Shown: positions 1 to 9,853 of the stretch, one piece after another
Layout of the letters: each line of letters begins with the position of its first letter
How positions within the stretch are numbered: position 1 is the first letter of the stretch
From: Mobilitalea sp.
GTDB lineage: Bacteria; Bacillota_A; Clostridia; Lachnospirales; Lachnospiraceae
Reading direction: 5' to 3'
DNA length: 9,908 nt
Assembly (NCBI GenBank): GCA_029974875.1
Contig: JARKQP010000059.1
Location: 1-9,908, forward strand
Program-made: the position numbers and the translations under genes
Notes under the pieces: generated by a model
Seen by the model: only the letters and a program-made list of their open reading frames with translations
Databases searched by the model: none
Told to the model about the DNA's origin: nothing

Positions 1-38
1 AGTAACACACCCTGATATAGTCGGATAAAGGAGGAACT

Positions 39-449
39 ATGGCTGCGAAATTTAAGATAGCAATTATAGCAAGTGATCATCCCTTCTACCAAGGGGAATG
101 TGATATGCTCGTGTTCCCCGGTATGGATGGCGAGTTCGGTGTCCTGGCAAACCACGAACCGATGGTTACCTGTTTACAGGCAGGCGAATTGAGATATAAG
201 CAGGAGGATGAATGGCATTATGCTGCAGTAAGTGACGGCATCGTGGAGATTACTCCGGGTAAGGTAGTGATTCTTGCGGATACCATTGAGCGTCCTGAGG
301 ATATTGATTTACGCCGGGCTGAGGACGCAAAGATACAGGCAGAGGAAAAGCTGCGCCAGAAGCTGAGCTTAATGGAATATTACCAGACAATGGCAGCCCT
401 CAACCGTGCCATGAACCGCCTGAAGGTTGTACAGAAACATACGAAATAA
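39..449 (+). CDS. atpC: F-type ATP synthase F1 subunit epsilon
   Basis: Epsilon subunit of the cytoplasmic F1 sector. It is part of the rotor and can inhibit ATP hydrolysis through its C-terminal helices. The 136-residue length is normal for the family. The N-terminal beta-sandwich shows the family pattern GEFGVLANHEP (residues 31-41) and SDGIVEI (65-71). The C-terminal two-helix region starts near residue 86 and ends with ALNRAMNRLKV (120-130). Residues 89-94 read IDLRRA, matching the I/L-D-x-x-R-A motif linked to ATP binding in Bacillus epsilon subunits, so ATP-dependent relief of inhibition is possible (inference). The start is supported by AAGGAGG at 28-34. It is normally the last gene of the atp operon, and a terminator follows at about 500-560, so the other F-type genes should lie just upstream of the window. 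Confidence 0.96.
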   Translation: MAAKFKIAIIASDHPFYQGECDMLVFPGMDGEFGVLANHEPMVTCLQAGELRYKQEDEWHYAAVSDGIVEITPGKVVILADTIERPEDIDLRRAEDAKIQAEEKLRQKLSLMEYYQTMAALNRAMNRLKVVQKHTK

Positions 450-499
450 ATTTTACTATTAATGTGACTATTATAATAATGAAGCAATACGTATTCCAT

Positions 500-560
500 G
501 CTCCCCTTTGGGTGTCATTTGCAGTAATGTGATGGCAGCTGCAAGGTGGAGCGTTTTTTT
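500..560 (+). terminator. Rho-independent terminator after atpC
   Basis: GCTCC (500-504) pairs with GGAGC (548-552), and an inner stem TTGCAG (519-524) pairs with CTGCAA (539-544). An alternative pairing lengthens the outer stem through CCTT (505-508) with AAGG (543-546). One G and then seven T residues (554-560) follow directly. The position about 50 bp after the atpC stop fits the end of the F-type ATPase transcript and separates it from the V-type operon. Confidence 0.8.
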
Positions 561-598
561 GCCTGAAGGCTGATATTAGGTAGCAGTTGACGGTTGGT

Positions 599-625
599 GC
601 TTATGATATTTTATGGACCATAAGC
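599..625. repeat. Short inverted repeat in the atpC-ntpF spacer
   Basis: GCTTATG (599-605) is complementary to CATAAGC (619-625). An overlapping tight palindrome, TTATGG-A-CCATAA, spans 611-623. It could be a protein-binding site or a small hairpin. There is no T-run after it, so it is not a terminator. Function is unknown. Confidence 0.4.
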
Positions 626-633
626 CTGTGAGG

Positions 634-761
634 ATATAAAATAGAAAATATAAAATAGGAATAGGAAATATAAAACAGGAAATATAAAACAGGAAATATA
701 AAACAGGAAGTAGGAAGTAGGAAACAGGAAGTAGGAAACAGGAAACAGAAAATAGAAACAG
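634..761. repeat. Degenerate heptanucleotide tandem-repeat tract
   Basis: About 128 bp is built almost entirely of 7-bp words of the form AAAYAGG, AAGTAGG and AAATATA. Three perfect 14-bp units (AAATATA+AAACAGG) lie at 666-679, 680-693 and 694-707. AAGTAGG and AAACAGG units then alternate from 708 to 742, with decaying copies on both sides, some of them 6 bp long. The plus strand is strongly purine-rich. No gene is present: the long reading frames on the minus strand only translate the repeat into low-complexity F/Y/L/S/P peptide. The tract sits about 100 bp upstream of the V-ATPase promoter. Confidence 0.9.
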
Positions 762-860
762 ATAAAAATGGGGTATAATAAATAGGAATCAGCAAACATA
801 ATATGAAATTATCAAATATATGTAAATATTCATGGCTTTATAATAAATAATTATATTTTG

Positions 861-889
861 TTGAAAATTGCCTGTTTATCAGGTATAAT
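861..889 (+). promoter_or_regulatory. Sigma-A-type promoter of the V-ATPase operon
   Basis: A -35 box TTGAAA (861-866) is followed after 17 bp by a perfect -10 box TATAAT (884-889). The 60 bp upstream is very A/T-rich and could act as an UP element. The predicted transcription start is near 896, giving a leader of about 40 nt before the ATG at 937. No experimental start site is known to me. Confidence 0.8.
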
Positions 890-893
890 ATCG

Positions 894-919
894 TTGGTAT
901 TAACTGTACGAAATACTAA
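894..919. promoter_or_regulatory. Dyad at the predicted transcription start (possible operator or 5' leader hairpin)
   Basis: TTGGTATT (894-901), a 10-bp spacer, then AATACTAA (912-919) gives an 8-bp inverted repeat, perfect apart from one G-T pair. It begins about at the predicted +1 and ends 5 bp before the Shine-Dalgarno at 925-930. The placement suits either a repressor operator or a stem in the mRNA leader. The sequence does not tell which. Confidence 0.5.
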
Positions 920-936
920 TGTATGGAGGTAAATGA

Positions 937-1254
937 ATGGCAAAAGAAACAGTGGAAGCTGTACGGCAGGCGGAATTAAACGCAGCCAGGAAGGAGCAGG
1001 AGGCTTCCGGCCGGAGGGAGGCAATCATTTCAGAGGCAGAGCATAATGCCAGGGAATTGGTTAACTCCAGGACAAAGCAGGAGCTGGAGAAGGCAGAGCA
1101 AAGAAAGGCCGCAGCGGACCAAAAGGGAGCAGAGCTACTGGAGGAAGCGAGGTTAAAGGCAGAACAGGAAGCCGCCTTCATGAAGGAGATGGCACTCCAG
1201 AAGGAAGGGGAGGCAATTCGCCTGGTGCTTGCCAGTGTAATCCATGCTGATTAG
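937..1254 (+). CDS. ntpF: V-type ATPase G/H-like peripheral-stalk subunit (NtpF-like)
   Basis: A 105-residue, highly charged Ala/Glu/Lys/Arg-rich protein, almost wholly predicted alpha-helical coiled coil. Small proteins of this kind pair with subunit E to form the peripheral stalks that hold the A3B3 head against subunit I. No catalytic motif is expected or seen. Identification rests on composition, length and position: it is the first gene before ntpI, as in the E. hirae ntp operon. Sequence identity alone would be weak because coiled-coil subunits diverge fast. The start has GGAGGT at 925-930, six bases before the ATG. An overlapping upstream ATG at 933 is in another frame. It is the promoter-proximal gene, separated from ntpI by a hairpin-rich 151-bp gap. 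Confidence 0.8.
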   Translation: MAKETVEAVRQAELNAARKEQEASGRREAIISEAEHNARELVNSRTKQELEKAEQRKAAADQKGAELLEEARLKAEQEAAFMKEMALQKEGEAIRLVLASVIHAD

Positions 1255-1377
1255 TGTGAAACGCATAGCATTTCACATCCGACATTGAATGGCCTTACGG
1301 CCAAATGTTCGTTAGTGCAAATCGCCCTGCAAATGACATGCAGGACTTTGGCAATCACGGAATCAGAAGCTTAATGC
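1255..1377. repeat. Hairpin-rich intercistronic element between ntpF and ntpI
   Basis: Three inverted repeats are packed between the two genes. TGTGAAA (1255-1261) pairs with TTTCACA (1271-1277). ACATT (1282-1286) plus TGGCC (1290-1294) pairs with GGCCA (1299-1303) plus AATGT (1304-1308) around a TTAC loop, leaving a 3-nt bulge. CCTGCA (1326-1331) pairs with TGCAGG (1339-1344). No T-run follows any of them, so they do not look like simple terminators. This is the only long gap within the operon. It may be a REP-like dispersed element or an mRNA processing and stability structure (inference). Confidence 0.55.
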
Positions 1378-1405
1378 TAGAAATCAGCAAGGAGGTGTAT
1401 GAGGC

Positions 1406-3908
<2,503 letters not shown>

Positions 3909-3917
3909 ACCATAAAG

Positions 3918-3932
3918 GGCATGGAAGATGCC
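3918..3932 (+). promoter_or_regulatory. Small stem-loop between ntpK and ntpE
   Basis: GGCAT (3918-3922), loop GGAAG, then ATGCC (3928-3932) makes a 5-bp stem 9 bases after the ntpK stop. There is no T-run. It could protect or help separate the ntpK message, whose product is needed in many copies per enzyme. The stem is short and may be chance. Confidence 0.3.
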
Positions 3933-3957
3933 GTATTATTGTAGAATGGAGATTAAA

Positions 3958-4575
3958 ATGACTGGATTAGAGAAGATATTGGAGGCCATTCATGGGGATG
4001 CCCAGCTGGTTGCGGACCGGATACTTGAGGAAGCGAAGCAGCAGGCACAGGAGATAATGGCCGCAGCAGAGTCGGAGGCGGAGAAAAAAGCAGCCCGGAT
4101 TGCGGAAAAAGCGGAAAATGACGTTAGGGATATCGTAAGCCGGTCAGAATCAGCCGCCGCCTTACAGGAGAGGAAGATTCTCCTTGAGACAAAGCAGGAG
4201 CTGATCAGCAGCATCATAGTAAAGGCCAGGAAGTCCCTGGAGGAGCTGCCTACGTCGGAATATATGGAAATTATTTTAAGCATGGTAAAGCAGTACGCAC
4301 ATAACCAGGTGGGAAAGATTAAGTTTTCTGCCCGGGACAAGAACCGTTTGCCGGCTGACTTTGATACACGCTTAAAGCTTGCATTATCGGACCGTCCCTT
4401 TGGGGAGCTGACCGTATCGGAGGGTAGCGCCAAGGTGGACGGAGGATTCTTATTAATCTATGAAGATGAGGAAGGAAACCCTTCCATAGAAGAAAACTGT
4501 TCCTTTGATGCGTTGTTTGCTGCAAAGAAGGATATCCTGCAGGATAAGGTGAACTCCTTCCTGTTTGGGGAATAG
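3958..4575 (+). CDS. ntpE: V-type ATPase subunit E (peripheral stalk)
   Basis: Peripheral-stalk subunit that pairs with the G/H-like protein and binds the top of subunit B through its C-terminal globular domain. From Met at 3958 it has 205 residues. Residues about 10-95 form a charged Ala/Glu/Lys helix typical of the stalk, and the rest is a mixed alpha/beta domain containing the characteristic KVDGGFLLIYEDE stretch. The frame is open from an ATG at 3928, but I prefer 3958. MTGLEKIL looks like a normal family N-terminus, GGAG (3948-3951) lies six bases before it, and the ATG at 3928 has a poorly placed binding site and falls inside a stem-loop. An ATG at 3946 is a further option. Confidence 0.92.
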   Translation: MTGLEKILEAIHGDAQLVADRILEEAKQQAQEIMAAAESEAEKKAARIAEKAENDVRDIVSRSESAAALQERKILLETKQELISSIIVKARKSLEELPTSEYMEIILSMVKQYAHNQVGKIKFSARDKNRLPADFDTRLKLALSDRPFGELTVSEGSAKVDGGFLLIYEDEEGNPSIEENCSFDALFAAKKDILQDKVNSFLFGE

Positions 4576-4596
4576 ATCCGGAGGGAAGGTGATGAT

Positions 4597-5565
4597 ATGG
4601 CAGAACAGCTTTATGCCTATGCGGTTGCCAGGATACGCTCCAAGGAGCTGCAGCTTCTGGGAAGATCCGATGTTGACCAGCTGCTTAACTGCAAGAGTGA
4701 AAAGGAATGCTTGAAGCTGCTTGCAGAAAAGGGCTGGGGAAAAACCGGTGAGGAAAGCTCTGAGGCAATGCTAAAGGCTGAGCGGGAGAAGACCTGGGAT
4801 CTGATGAAGGAGCTGGTAGAGGATACATCGGTTTTTGATATGTTCCTCTATACCAATGACTACCACAACCTGAAGGCAGCGGTCAAGCAGGTATATACGG
4901 ATACAAAGGACATGGATATTTACATCGCCCAGGGGACAATTGAGATAGGAATGATCCTGGATGCGGTGAGGGAGCATAATTTTTCCGCCCTGCCGGAGCA
5001 CATGCGCAGCTGCGCTGAGGAAGCCTTCCAGGTTCTGTTACACACTGGTGACAGCCAGCTCTGTGACGTGATCCTGGACCGGGCAGCCCTGGAGATGATG
5101 CTCGTAAAATGTAAGGAATCCAAGGTTGAGTTATTGGCAAGATATGGTGAGCTAAGGGTTGCGGCGGCGGATATTAGTATAGCCATCCGAGGCAATAAGA
5201 CACATAAATCCAAGGAATTTTTGGAGCGCGCCATGGCCGGCTGCTCCTCCCTGGACAAGAAAAAGCTGGGCAGTGCAGCCCTGGAGAGCCTGGAGGCCAT
5301 ATACCAGTATCTGCAATTTACTGATTATTCGGATGCAGTGGAGGCGATCAAGGAATCCTCCTCCGCCTTTGAGCGGTGGTGTGATAACCGGATCATGGAC
5401 CTGATCCGTCCCCAGAAATCAAATCCATTTACCATATCCCCCCTTGCTGCCTATATCCTGGCGAGGGAAAATGAGATAAAGACGGTCCGCATCCTGCTGT
5501 CGGGAAAGCGCAATGACATCCCGGACAGCGCAATCAGAGAAAGAATGAGGGATATGTATGTATAA
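4597..5565 (+). CDS. ntpC: V-type ATPase subunit C (d-subunit homologue)
   Basis: Funnel-shaped, mainly helical subunit that sits on the cytoplasmic face of the K ring and sockets the D/F central shaft, coupling rotation of the head to the membrane ring. Its 322 residues are close to the family norm. It is rich in helix-forming residues, with no membrane segment and no nucleotide-binding motif. The recognisable family start YAYAVARIRSKELQLL (residues 6-21) and the fixed position between E and F support the call. The start is preceded by GGAGG (4580-4584) and AAGGTGAT (4586-4593), both complementary to the 16S rRNA tail. The last codons overlap the next gene by 8 bp. Confidence 0.94.
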   Translation: MAEQLYAYAVARIRSKELQLLGRSDVDQLLNCKSEKECLKLLAEKGWGKTGEESSEAMLKAEREKTWDLMKELVEDTSVFDMFLYTNDYHNLKAAVKQVYTDTKDMDIYIAQGTIEIGMILDAVREHNFSALPEHMRSCAEEAFQVLLHTGDSQLCDVILDRAALEMMLVKCKESKVELLARYGELRVAAADISIAIRGNKTHKSKEFLERAMAGCSSLDKKKLGSAALESLEAIYQYLQFTDYSDAVEAIKESSSAFERWCDNRIMDLIRPQKSNPFTISPLAAYILARENEIKTVRILLSGKRNDIPDSAIRERMRDMYV

Positions 5566-5878
5566 GGTGGCTGTAATCGGTGACCGGGACAGTATCTATG
5601 GGTTTGGAGCCTTAGGACTGGACACCTATCCGGTCACGGACAGAGAAGAAGGGGCAAGGCTGATAAAGACCCTGGCGGAAGGCCAGTATGGGGTTATTTA
5701 TATCACAGAAAGCTTGCAGGCTGAGCTTGAGGCGGAGATAGACAAATATATGACCAGCTATTTACCGGCCATCATATCGATACCCGGCGTATCGGGCAAT
5801 ACGGGCAGCGGCATGAAGAATGTCAAGAAATCCGTGGAACGTGCAGTCGGCTCCGACATCATATTCAATAATGATTAA
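5558..5878 (+). CDS. ntpG: V-type ATPase subunit F (central shaft; NtpG in E. hirae)
   Basis: A small 106-residue Rossmann-like subunit that binds subunit D in the central rotor. The N-terminus MYKVAVIGDRDSIYGFGALG and the middle stretch YGVIYITE (about residues 45-52) are family signatures. The end PAIISIPG followed by SVERAVGSDI matches the C-terminal part that contacts D. It starts inside the last codons of ntpC, with GAGG at 5547-5550 six bases before the ATG, so translation is probably coupled. A 43-bp gap separates it from ntpA. Confidence 0.95.
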   Translation: MYKVAVIGDRDSIYGFGALGLDTYPVTDREEGARLIKTLAEGQYGVIYITESLQAELEAEIDKYMTSYLPAIISIPGVSGNTGSGMKNVKKSVERAVGSDIIFNND

Positions 5879-5921
5879 ATAAAGTCCATAACAAATATTG
5901 AAGAAGCAGGTGAAAATAAAA

Positions 5922-7682
5922 ATGAGCAAAGGCACCATAAAAAAAGTCGCCGGTCCCTTGGTGGTTGCCCAGGGAATGCGGGATGCCAACATGTTTGATG
6001 TGGTCCGTGTAAGCGGGCAGCGTCTGATCGGCGAGATCATAGAGATCCATGGCGACCTGGCATCCATACAGGTTTATGAGGAAACCTCAGGACTTGGACC
6101 GGGAGAACCGGTAGAATCCACCGGGGCGCCCCTAAGCGTGGAGCTTGGGCCTGGACTGATCGGGAGCATCTTCGACGGAATCCAGCGTCCCCTTGAGGAT
6201 ATTATGGAGGCTACAGGAACCAACCTGACGAGGGGCGTAGAGATACCCTCCCTAAAGCGTGATAAGCTGTGGCACTTCGTTCCGGCTGTTTCAGACGGAG
6301 CAGAGGTTGAGGCAGGAGATGTCATAGGTACCGTAGCGGAGACAGAAATCGTGGTACAAAAGATCATGGTTCCCCATGGAATGAAGGGCAGGATCCGTTC
6401 TATTTCAGAAGGGGACTATAAGGTTGAGGATACCGTTGCCATCCTGGACGGGCCGGATGGCCCCAAAGAGCTTACCATGCTGCAAAAATGGCCGGTCCGT
6501 GTGGGCAGGCCCTATAAGCAGAAGCTTTCACCGGACAAGCCACTGGTAACGGGACAGCGCGTCATTGATACCTTATTCCCCATTGCAAAGGGAGGCGTGG
6601 CAGCGGTTCCCGGTCCCTTCGGAAGCGGTAAGACAGTAGTCCAGCACCAGCTGGCAAAATGGGCTGAGGCAGATATCGTAGTATATATCGGCTGCGGTGA
6701 GCGTGGAAACGAGATGACGGACGTACTGAACGAGTTCCCGGAATTAAAGGATCCAAAGACGGGAAAATCCCTGATGGAGCGTACCGTATTGATCGCAAAT
6801 ACCTCCGACATGCCTGTTGCTGCCCGTGAGGCCTCCATCTATGTAGGCATCACCATCGCGGAATATTTCCGTGATATGGGCTATTCTGTGGCACTGATGG
6901 CAGATTCTACCTCCCGTTGGGCTGAGGCGCTGCGTGAGATGTCCGGCCGTCTGGAGGAAATGCCCGGTGAGGAGGGCTATCCCGCTTATCTGGCAAGCCG
7001 TCTGGCGCAGTTTTATGAAAGGGCTGGGCGTGTCATTTCTCTCGGAAAGGAAGGCAGGGAAGGAGCCTTATCCGCAATCGGGGCGGTTTCCCCTCCCGGC
7101 GGCGATATCTCCGAGCCGGTATCACAGGCTACCTTACGAATCGTTAAGGTATTCTGGGGACTGGATGCGAACCTGGCTTACCGGAGACATTTCCCGGCCA
7201 TCAATTGGCTGACCAGCTATTCCCTTTATAGCCTTGGGAAATGGTTTAATGAAAATGTCAACGAACGCTGGCAGGAGCTCCGTACCAGGATGATGCGCCT
7301 GTTAAATGATGAGGCGGAGCTGGATGAGATCGTAAAGCTGGTCGGTATGGACGCCCTTTCCGCACCGGACCGTTTGAAGCTTGAGGCGGCGAGGTCCATC
7401 CGTGAGGACTATTTACACCAGGATGCCTTCCATGAGGTGGATACCTATACGGATCCCCATAAGCAGTACCTGATGATGGAGCTGGTAATCCATTTCTATG
7501 ATATGGCTCTTGGATACCTGGAAAAGGGTGCGTCCATCGAGGATATCGTAAAGATGCCGATCCGTGAGAAAATAGGCCGTTTTAAATATATCGGGCAGGC
7601 AAAGGTTGACCAGGAATTTGAGGAAATCTTAAGAAGCATGAATATAGAACTGAATCATTTGTTGAATAAGGAGGAAGCCTAA
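5922..7682 (+). CDS. ntpA: V-type ATPase catalytic subunit A
   Basis: Catalytic ATP-hydrolysing subunit of the A3B3 head, 586 residues from the ATG at 5922. The P-loop GPFGSGKT is at 231-238. The catalytic Glu260 and neighbouring Arg261 sit in GCGERGNEM, and Asp328 of the Walker B region is in [12 protein letters not shown]. The A-specific insertion (bulge domain) occupies about residues 110-190. [16 protein letters not shown], a typical A-subunit stretch, follows. The frame extends eight codons upstream to a TTG at 5898, but [14 protein letters not shown] is the usual A-subunit beginning, and AGGTG at 5908-5912 is suitably placed for the ATG at 5922. The stop and the ntpB start share one base (TAATG), so A and B translation is coupled. 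Confidence 0.97.
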   Translation: MSKGTIKKVAGPLVVAQGMRDANMFDVVRVSGQRLIGEIIEIHGDLASIQVYEETSGLGPGEPVESTGAPLSVELGPGLIGSIFDGIQRPLEDIMEATGTNLTRGVEIPSLKRDKLWHFVPAVSDGAEVEAGDVIGTVAETEIVVQKIMVPHGMKGRIRSISEGDYKVEDTVAILDGPDGPKELTMLQKWPVRVGRPYKQKLSPDKPLVTGQRVIDTLFPIAKGGVAAVPGPFGSGKTVVQHQLAKWAEADIVVYIGCGERGNEMTDVLNEFPELKDPKTGKSLMERTVLIANTSDMPVAAREASIYVGITIAEYFRDMGYSVALMADSTSRWAEALREMSGRLEEMPGEEGYPAYLASRLAQFYERAGRVISLGKEGREGALSAIGAVSPPGGDISEPVSQATLRIVKVFWGLDANLAYRRHFPAINWLTSYSLYSLGKWFNENVNERWQELRTRMMRLLNDEAELDEIVKLVGMDALSAPDRLKLEAARSIREDYLHQDAFHEVDTYTDPHKQYLMMELVIHFYDMALGYLEKGASIEDIVKMPIREKIGRFKYIGQAKVDQEFEEILRSMNIELNHLLNKEEA

Positions 7683-9055
7683 TGCCAAAGGAATATAGAA
7701 CCATTCAAGAGGTAGCGGGTCCTCTTATGCTGGTGAAGGGTGTCGAAAACGTTGCATTTGATGAGCTGGCGGAGATAGAGCTGGTGAACGGTGAGACGCG
7801 CCGTTGCAGGGTTCTCGAAATTGACGGGGGCAATGCACTTGTGCAGCTTTTTGAAAACTCTGCCGGTATTAACCTTGCAAGCAGTAAGGTACGCTTCCTG
7901 GGAAGGAGCATGGAGCTTGGAGTATCGGAGGATATGCTAAGCCGCGTATTTGACGGGCTGGGACGCCCCACCGACGGCGGTCCGGAGATCCTTCCGGAGA
8001 AGCGGATGGATATCAATGGCCTGCCCATGAATCCGGCGGCGAGGAATTATCCCCAGGAGTTTATCCAGACCGGGGTATCAGCCATTGACGGGTTGAATAC
8101 CTTAGTCCGTGGACAGAAGCTGCCCATCTTTTCCGCCAGCGGACTCCCGCATGCTGACCTGGCTGCCCAGATCGCAAAGCAGGCGAAGGTACGCGGTACG
8201 AAGGAGCCCTTTGCGGTTGTATTTGCAGCCATGGGTATTACCTTTGAGGAGGCGAATTTCTTTACGGAGAGCTTCCGGGAGACAGGAGCCATTGACAGGA
8301 CCGTTATGTTTGTCAACCTGGCCAATGACCCGGCGGTAGAGCGTATCTCCACACCCCGTATGGCCCTCACTGCGGCGGAATATCTCGCCTTTGAAAAGGA
8401 TATGCATGTGCTGGTTATCCTGACGGATATTACGAACTATGCGGATTCCCTCCGTGAGGTTTCGGCTGCCCGTAAGGAGGTTCCGGGACGCCGTGGCTAT
8501 CCCGGTTATATGTATACTGACCTTGCATCCCTTTATGAGAGGGCGGGCAGGAAGAAGGGAAGGAACGGAAGTATTACCATGATTCCTATCTTAAGTATGC
8601 CGGAGGATGATAAGACCCATCCGATCCCTGACTTGACCGGATATATTACGGAAGGACAGATTATCCTGAGCCGTGAATTACACCGTAAGAATATACAGCC
8701 ACCGATTGATGTGTTACCGTCCCTGTCCCGTTTGAAGGATAAGGGTATCGGTGAGGGAAAGACCAGGCAGGATCATGCCAATACCATGAACCAGATCTTT
8801 GCAGCCTATGCCAGGGGCAAGGAGGCGAAGGAGCTGATGGTGGTTCTTGGTGAGGCGGCCTTAACGGATATTGATCTCTTATATGCAAAGTTTGCGGATG
8901 CCTTTGAACAGGAATATGTATCCCAGGGCTACGACACCGACCGTAATATTGAGGAAACCTTGAACCTTGGCTGGAAGCTGCTAAAGATCCTTCCAAGGAC
9001 AGAGCTAAAGAGAATTAAGGACGAATTACTGGATCAGTATTACGGGAAGGAATAG
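7682..9055 (+). CDS. ntpB: V-type ATPase subunit B (non-catalytic)
   Basis: A 457-residue non-catalytic partner of A in the hexameric head. As expected, it lacks a functional P-loop: the equivalent region reads [18 protein letters not shown]. The arginine finger that reaches into the A-subunit active site is Arg350 in [12 protein letters not shown], the same residue number as in E. hirae NtpB. The typical B-type ending [19 protein letters not shown] is present. The start has GGAGG about 9 bases upstream, inside the end of ntpA, with a one-base overlap. No truncation or frameshift is seen. Confidence 0.97.
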   Translation: MPKEYRTIQEVAGPLMLVKGVENVAFDELAEIELVNGETRRCRVLEIDGGNALVQLFENSAGINLASSKVRFLGRSMELGVSEDMLSRVFDGLGRPTDGGPEILPEKRMDINGLPMNPAARNYPQEFIQTGVSAIDGLNTLVRGQKLPIFSASGLPHADLAAQIAKQAKVRGTKEPFAVVFAAMGITFEEANFFTESFRETGAIDRTVMFVNLANDPAVERISTPRMALTAAEYLAFEKDMHVLVILTDITNYADSLREVSAARKEVPGRRGYPGYMYTDLASLYERAGRKKGRNGSITMIPILSMPEDDKTHPIPDLTGYITEGQIILSRELHRKNIQPPIDVLPSLSRLKDKGIGEGKTRQDHANTMNQIFAAYARGKEAKELMVVLGEAALTDIDLLYAKFADAFEQEYVSQGYDTDRNIEETLNLGWKLLKILPRTELKRIKDELLDQYYGKE

Positions 9056-9068
9056 GAGGTGCTGACCG

Positions 9069-9728
9069 TTGGCTAAGGCACAAGTAAATCCCACAAGGAT
9101 GGAGTTGACCAGGCTAAAGAAGAAGCTCACGACGGCGATCCGGGGACATAAGCTGTTAAAGGATAAGCGGGATGAGCTGATGAGGCAGTTCCTGGACCTG
9201 GTACGGGAGAATAAGACCCTCCGTGAAAAGGTAGAGCAGGGAATTCTGTCAGCGAATAAGAATTTTGTCCTGGCAAGGTCCACCATGCAGGAAGAGGTGC
9301 TGAAGGTATCCTTGCTGGCACCGAAGCAGGAGGTGTACCTGGAGGCATCCAGGAAGAATGTCATGAGCGTGGATATACCGCAGTTTGATTACCATACAAA
9401 GACACCGGATATTAATGATATTTATTCCTATGGCTTTGCTTTTACCTCCAGCGACCTGGATGATGCAGTGTTGTCCCTGCAGGAGATCCTGCCGGATATG
9501 CTCCGGCTGGCGCAGATTGAGAAGTCCTGCCAGCTGATGGCGGCGGAGATCGAGAAGACGAGGCGCCGGGTGAATGCCCTGGAGCATGTTATGATACCGG
9601 AGCTTAGGGAGAATATTAAGTTCATTGTGATGAAGCTGGATGAGAATGAGAGGAGTACGCAGATCCGGTTGATGAAGGTGAAGGATATGATGCTTGAGAA
9701 GGCGCATCATTATAGTGAGAAGGAATAG
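9069..9728 (+). CDS. ntpD: V-type ATPase subunit D (central shaft)
   Basis: Central rotor shaft (gamma-like) that penetrates the A3B3 hexamer. It has 219 residues, mostly two long antiparallel helices at the N- and C-termini with a shorter middle part. The N-terminal block VNPTRMELTRLKKKL and the following GHKLLKDKRDELMRQF are hallmarks. The start codon is TTG at 9069: the canonical N-terminus begins right there, GGAGGTG (9056-9062) lies six bases before it, and no in-frame ATG occurs before Met13. This rare start may lower translation relative to A and B. The gap to ntpB is 13 bp. It is the last gene of the operon within the window. Homologues of the E. hirae ntpH/ntpJ genes are not present in the remaining 180 bp. 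Confidence 0.96.
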   Translation: MAKAQVNPTRMELTRLKKKLTTAIRGHKLLKDKRDELMRQFLDLVRENKTLREKVEQGILSANKNFVLARSTMQEEVLKVSLLAPKQEVYLEASRKNVMSVDIPQFDYHTKTPDINDIYSYGFAFTSSDLDDAVLSLQEILPDMLRLAQIEKSCQLMAAEIEKTRRRVNALEHVMIPELRENIKFIVMKLDENERSTQIRLMKVKDMMLEKAHHYSEKE

Positions 9729-9782
9729 GGGGCTTTACGGTAGAAGGGTGGATTTGTGCGGTAAATGAGGGGATAGGTTGGA

Positions 9783-9827
9783 GTTAGGGTGTGAGGGGTT
9801 AGGGTGTGAGGGGTTAGGCTATGAGGT
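9783..9827 (+). repeat. G-rich 15-bp tandem repeat with G-quadruplex pattern
   Basis: About three copies of a 15-bp unit, GTTAGGGTGTGAGGG, start at 9783, 9798 and 9813. The first two are identical and the third has diverged. The G-runs at 9787-9789, 9795-9798, 9802-9804 and 9810-9813 are separated by loops of 5, 3 and 5 bases, fitting the standard G3+N1-7 quadruplex rule on the coding strand. It lies about 55 bp after the ntpD stop. No open reading frame covers it convincingly. Confidence 0.75.
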
Positions 9828-9853
9828 GAATAGGAGTGTATCGATATCCACCT

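Noticed and set aside
1..27. Possible tail of the upstream atpD gene (a frame ending in TAA at 25-27)
   Set aside because: Only eight codons are visible and they do not match a recognisable F1 beta C-terminus, so it is not annotated.
587..614. TTGACG at 587-592 as a -35 box
   Set aside because: No convincing -10 hexamer at the right spacing. TATGAT at 602-607 is only 9 bp away.
751..779. Possible promoter with TATAAT at 774-779
   Set aside because: The -10 hexamer is perfect, but no acceptable -35 box lies 16-18 bp upstream (AATAGA). The better promoter at 861-889 lies closer to the gene.
601..799. Two overlapping minus-strand reading frames of 62-64 codons rich in F, Y, L, S and P
   Set aside because: They simply translate the heptanucleotide repeat tract. 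The peptide is low-complexity, with no ribosome binding site and no family resemblance.
900..1181. Minus-strand reading frame of 93 codons opposite ntpF
   Set aside because: Shadow of the coiled-coil gene. Its Ala/Ser-rich content is the antisense of Glu/Ala/Lys codons, and no ribosome binding site is seen. The same applies to the other antisense frames across the V-ATPase genes.
5898..5921. TTG-initiated eight-codon extension of subunit A
   Set aside because: The conserved N-terminus starts at the ATG at 5922, which has a suitably placed ribosome binding site. The extra residues are not typical of the family.
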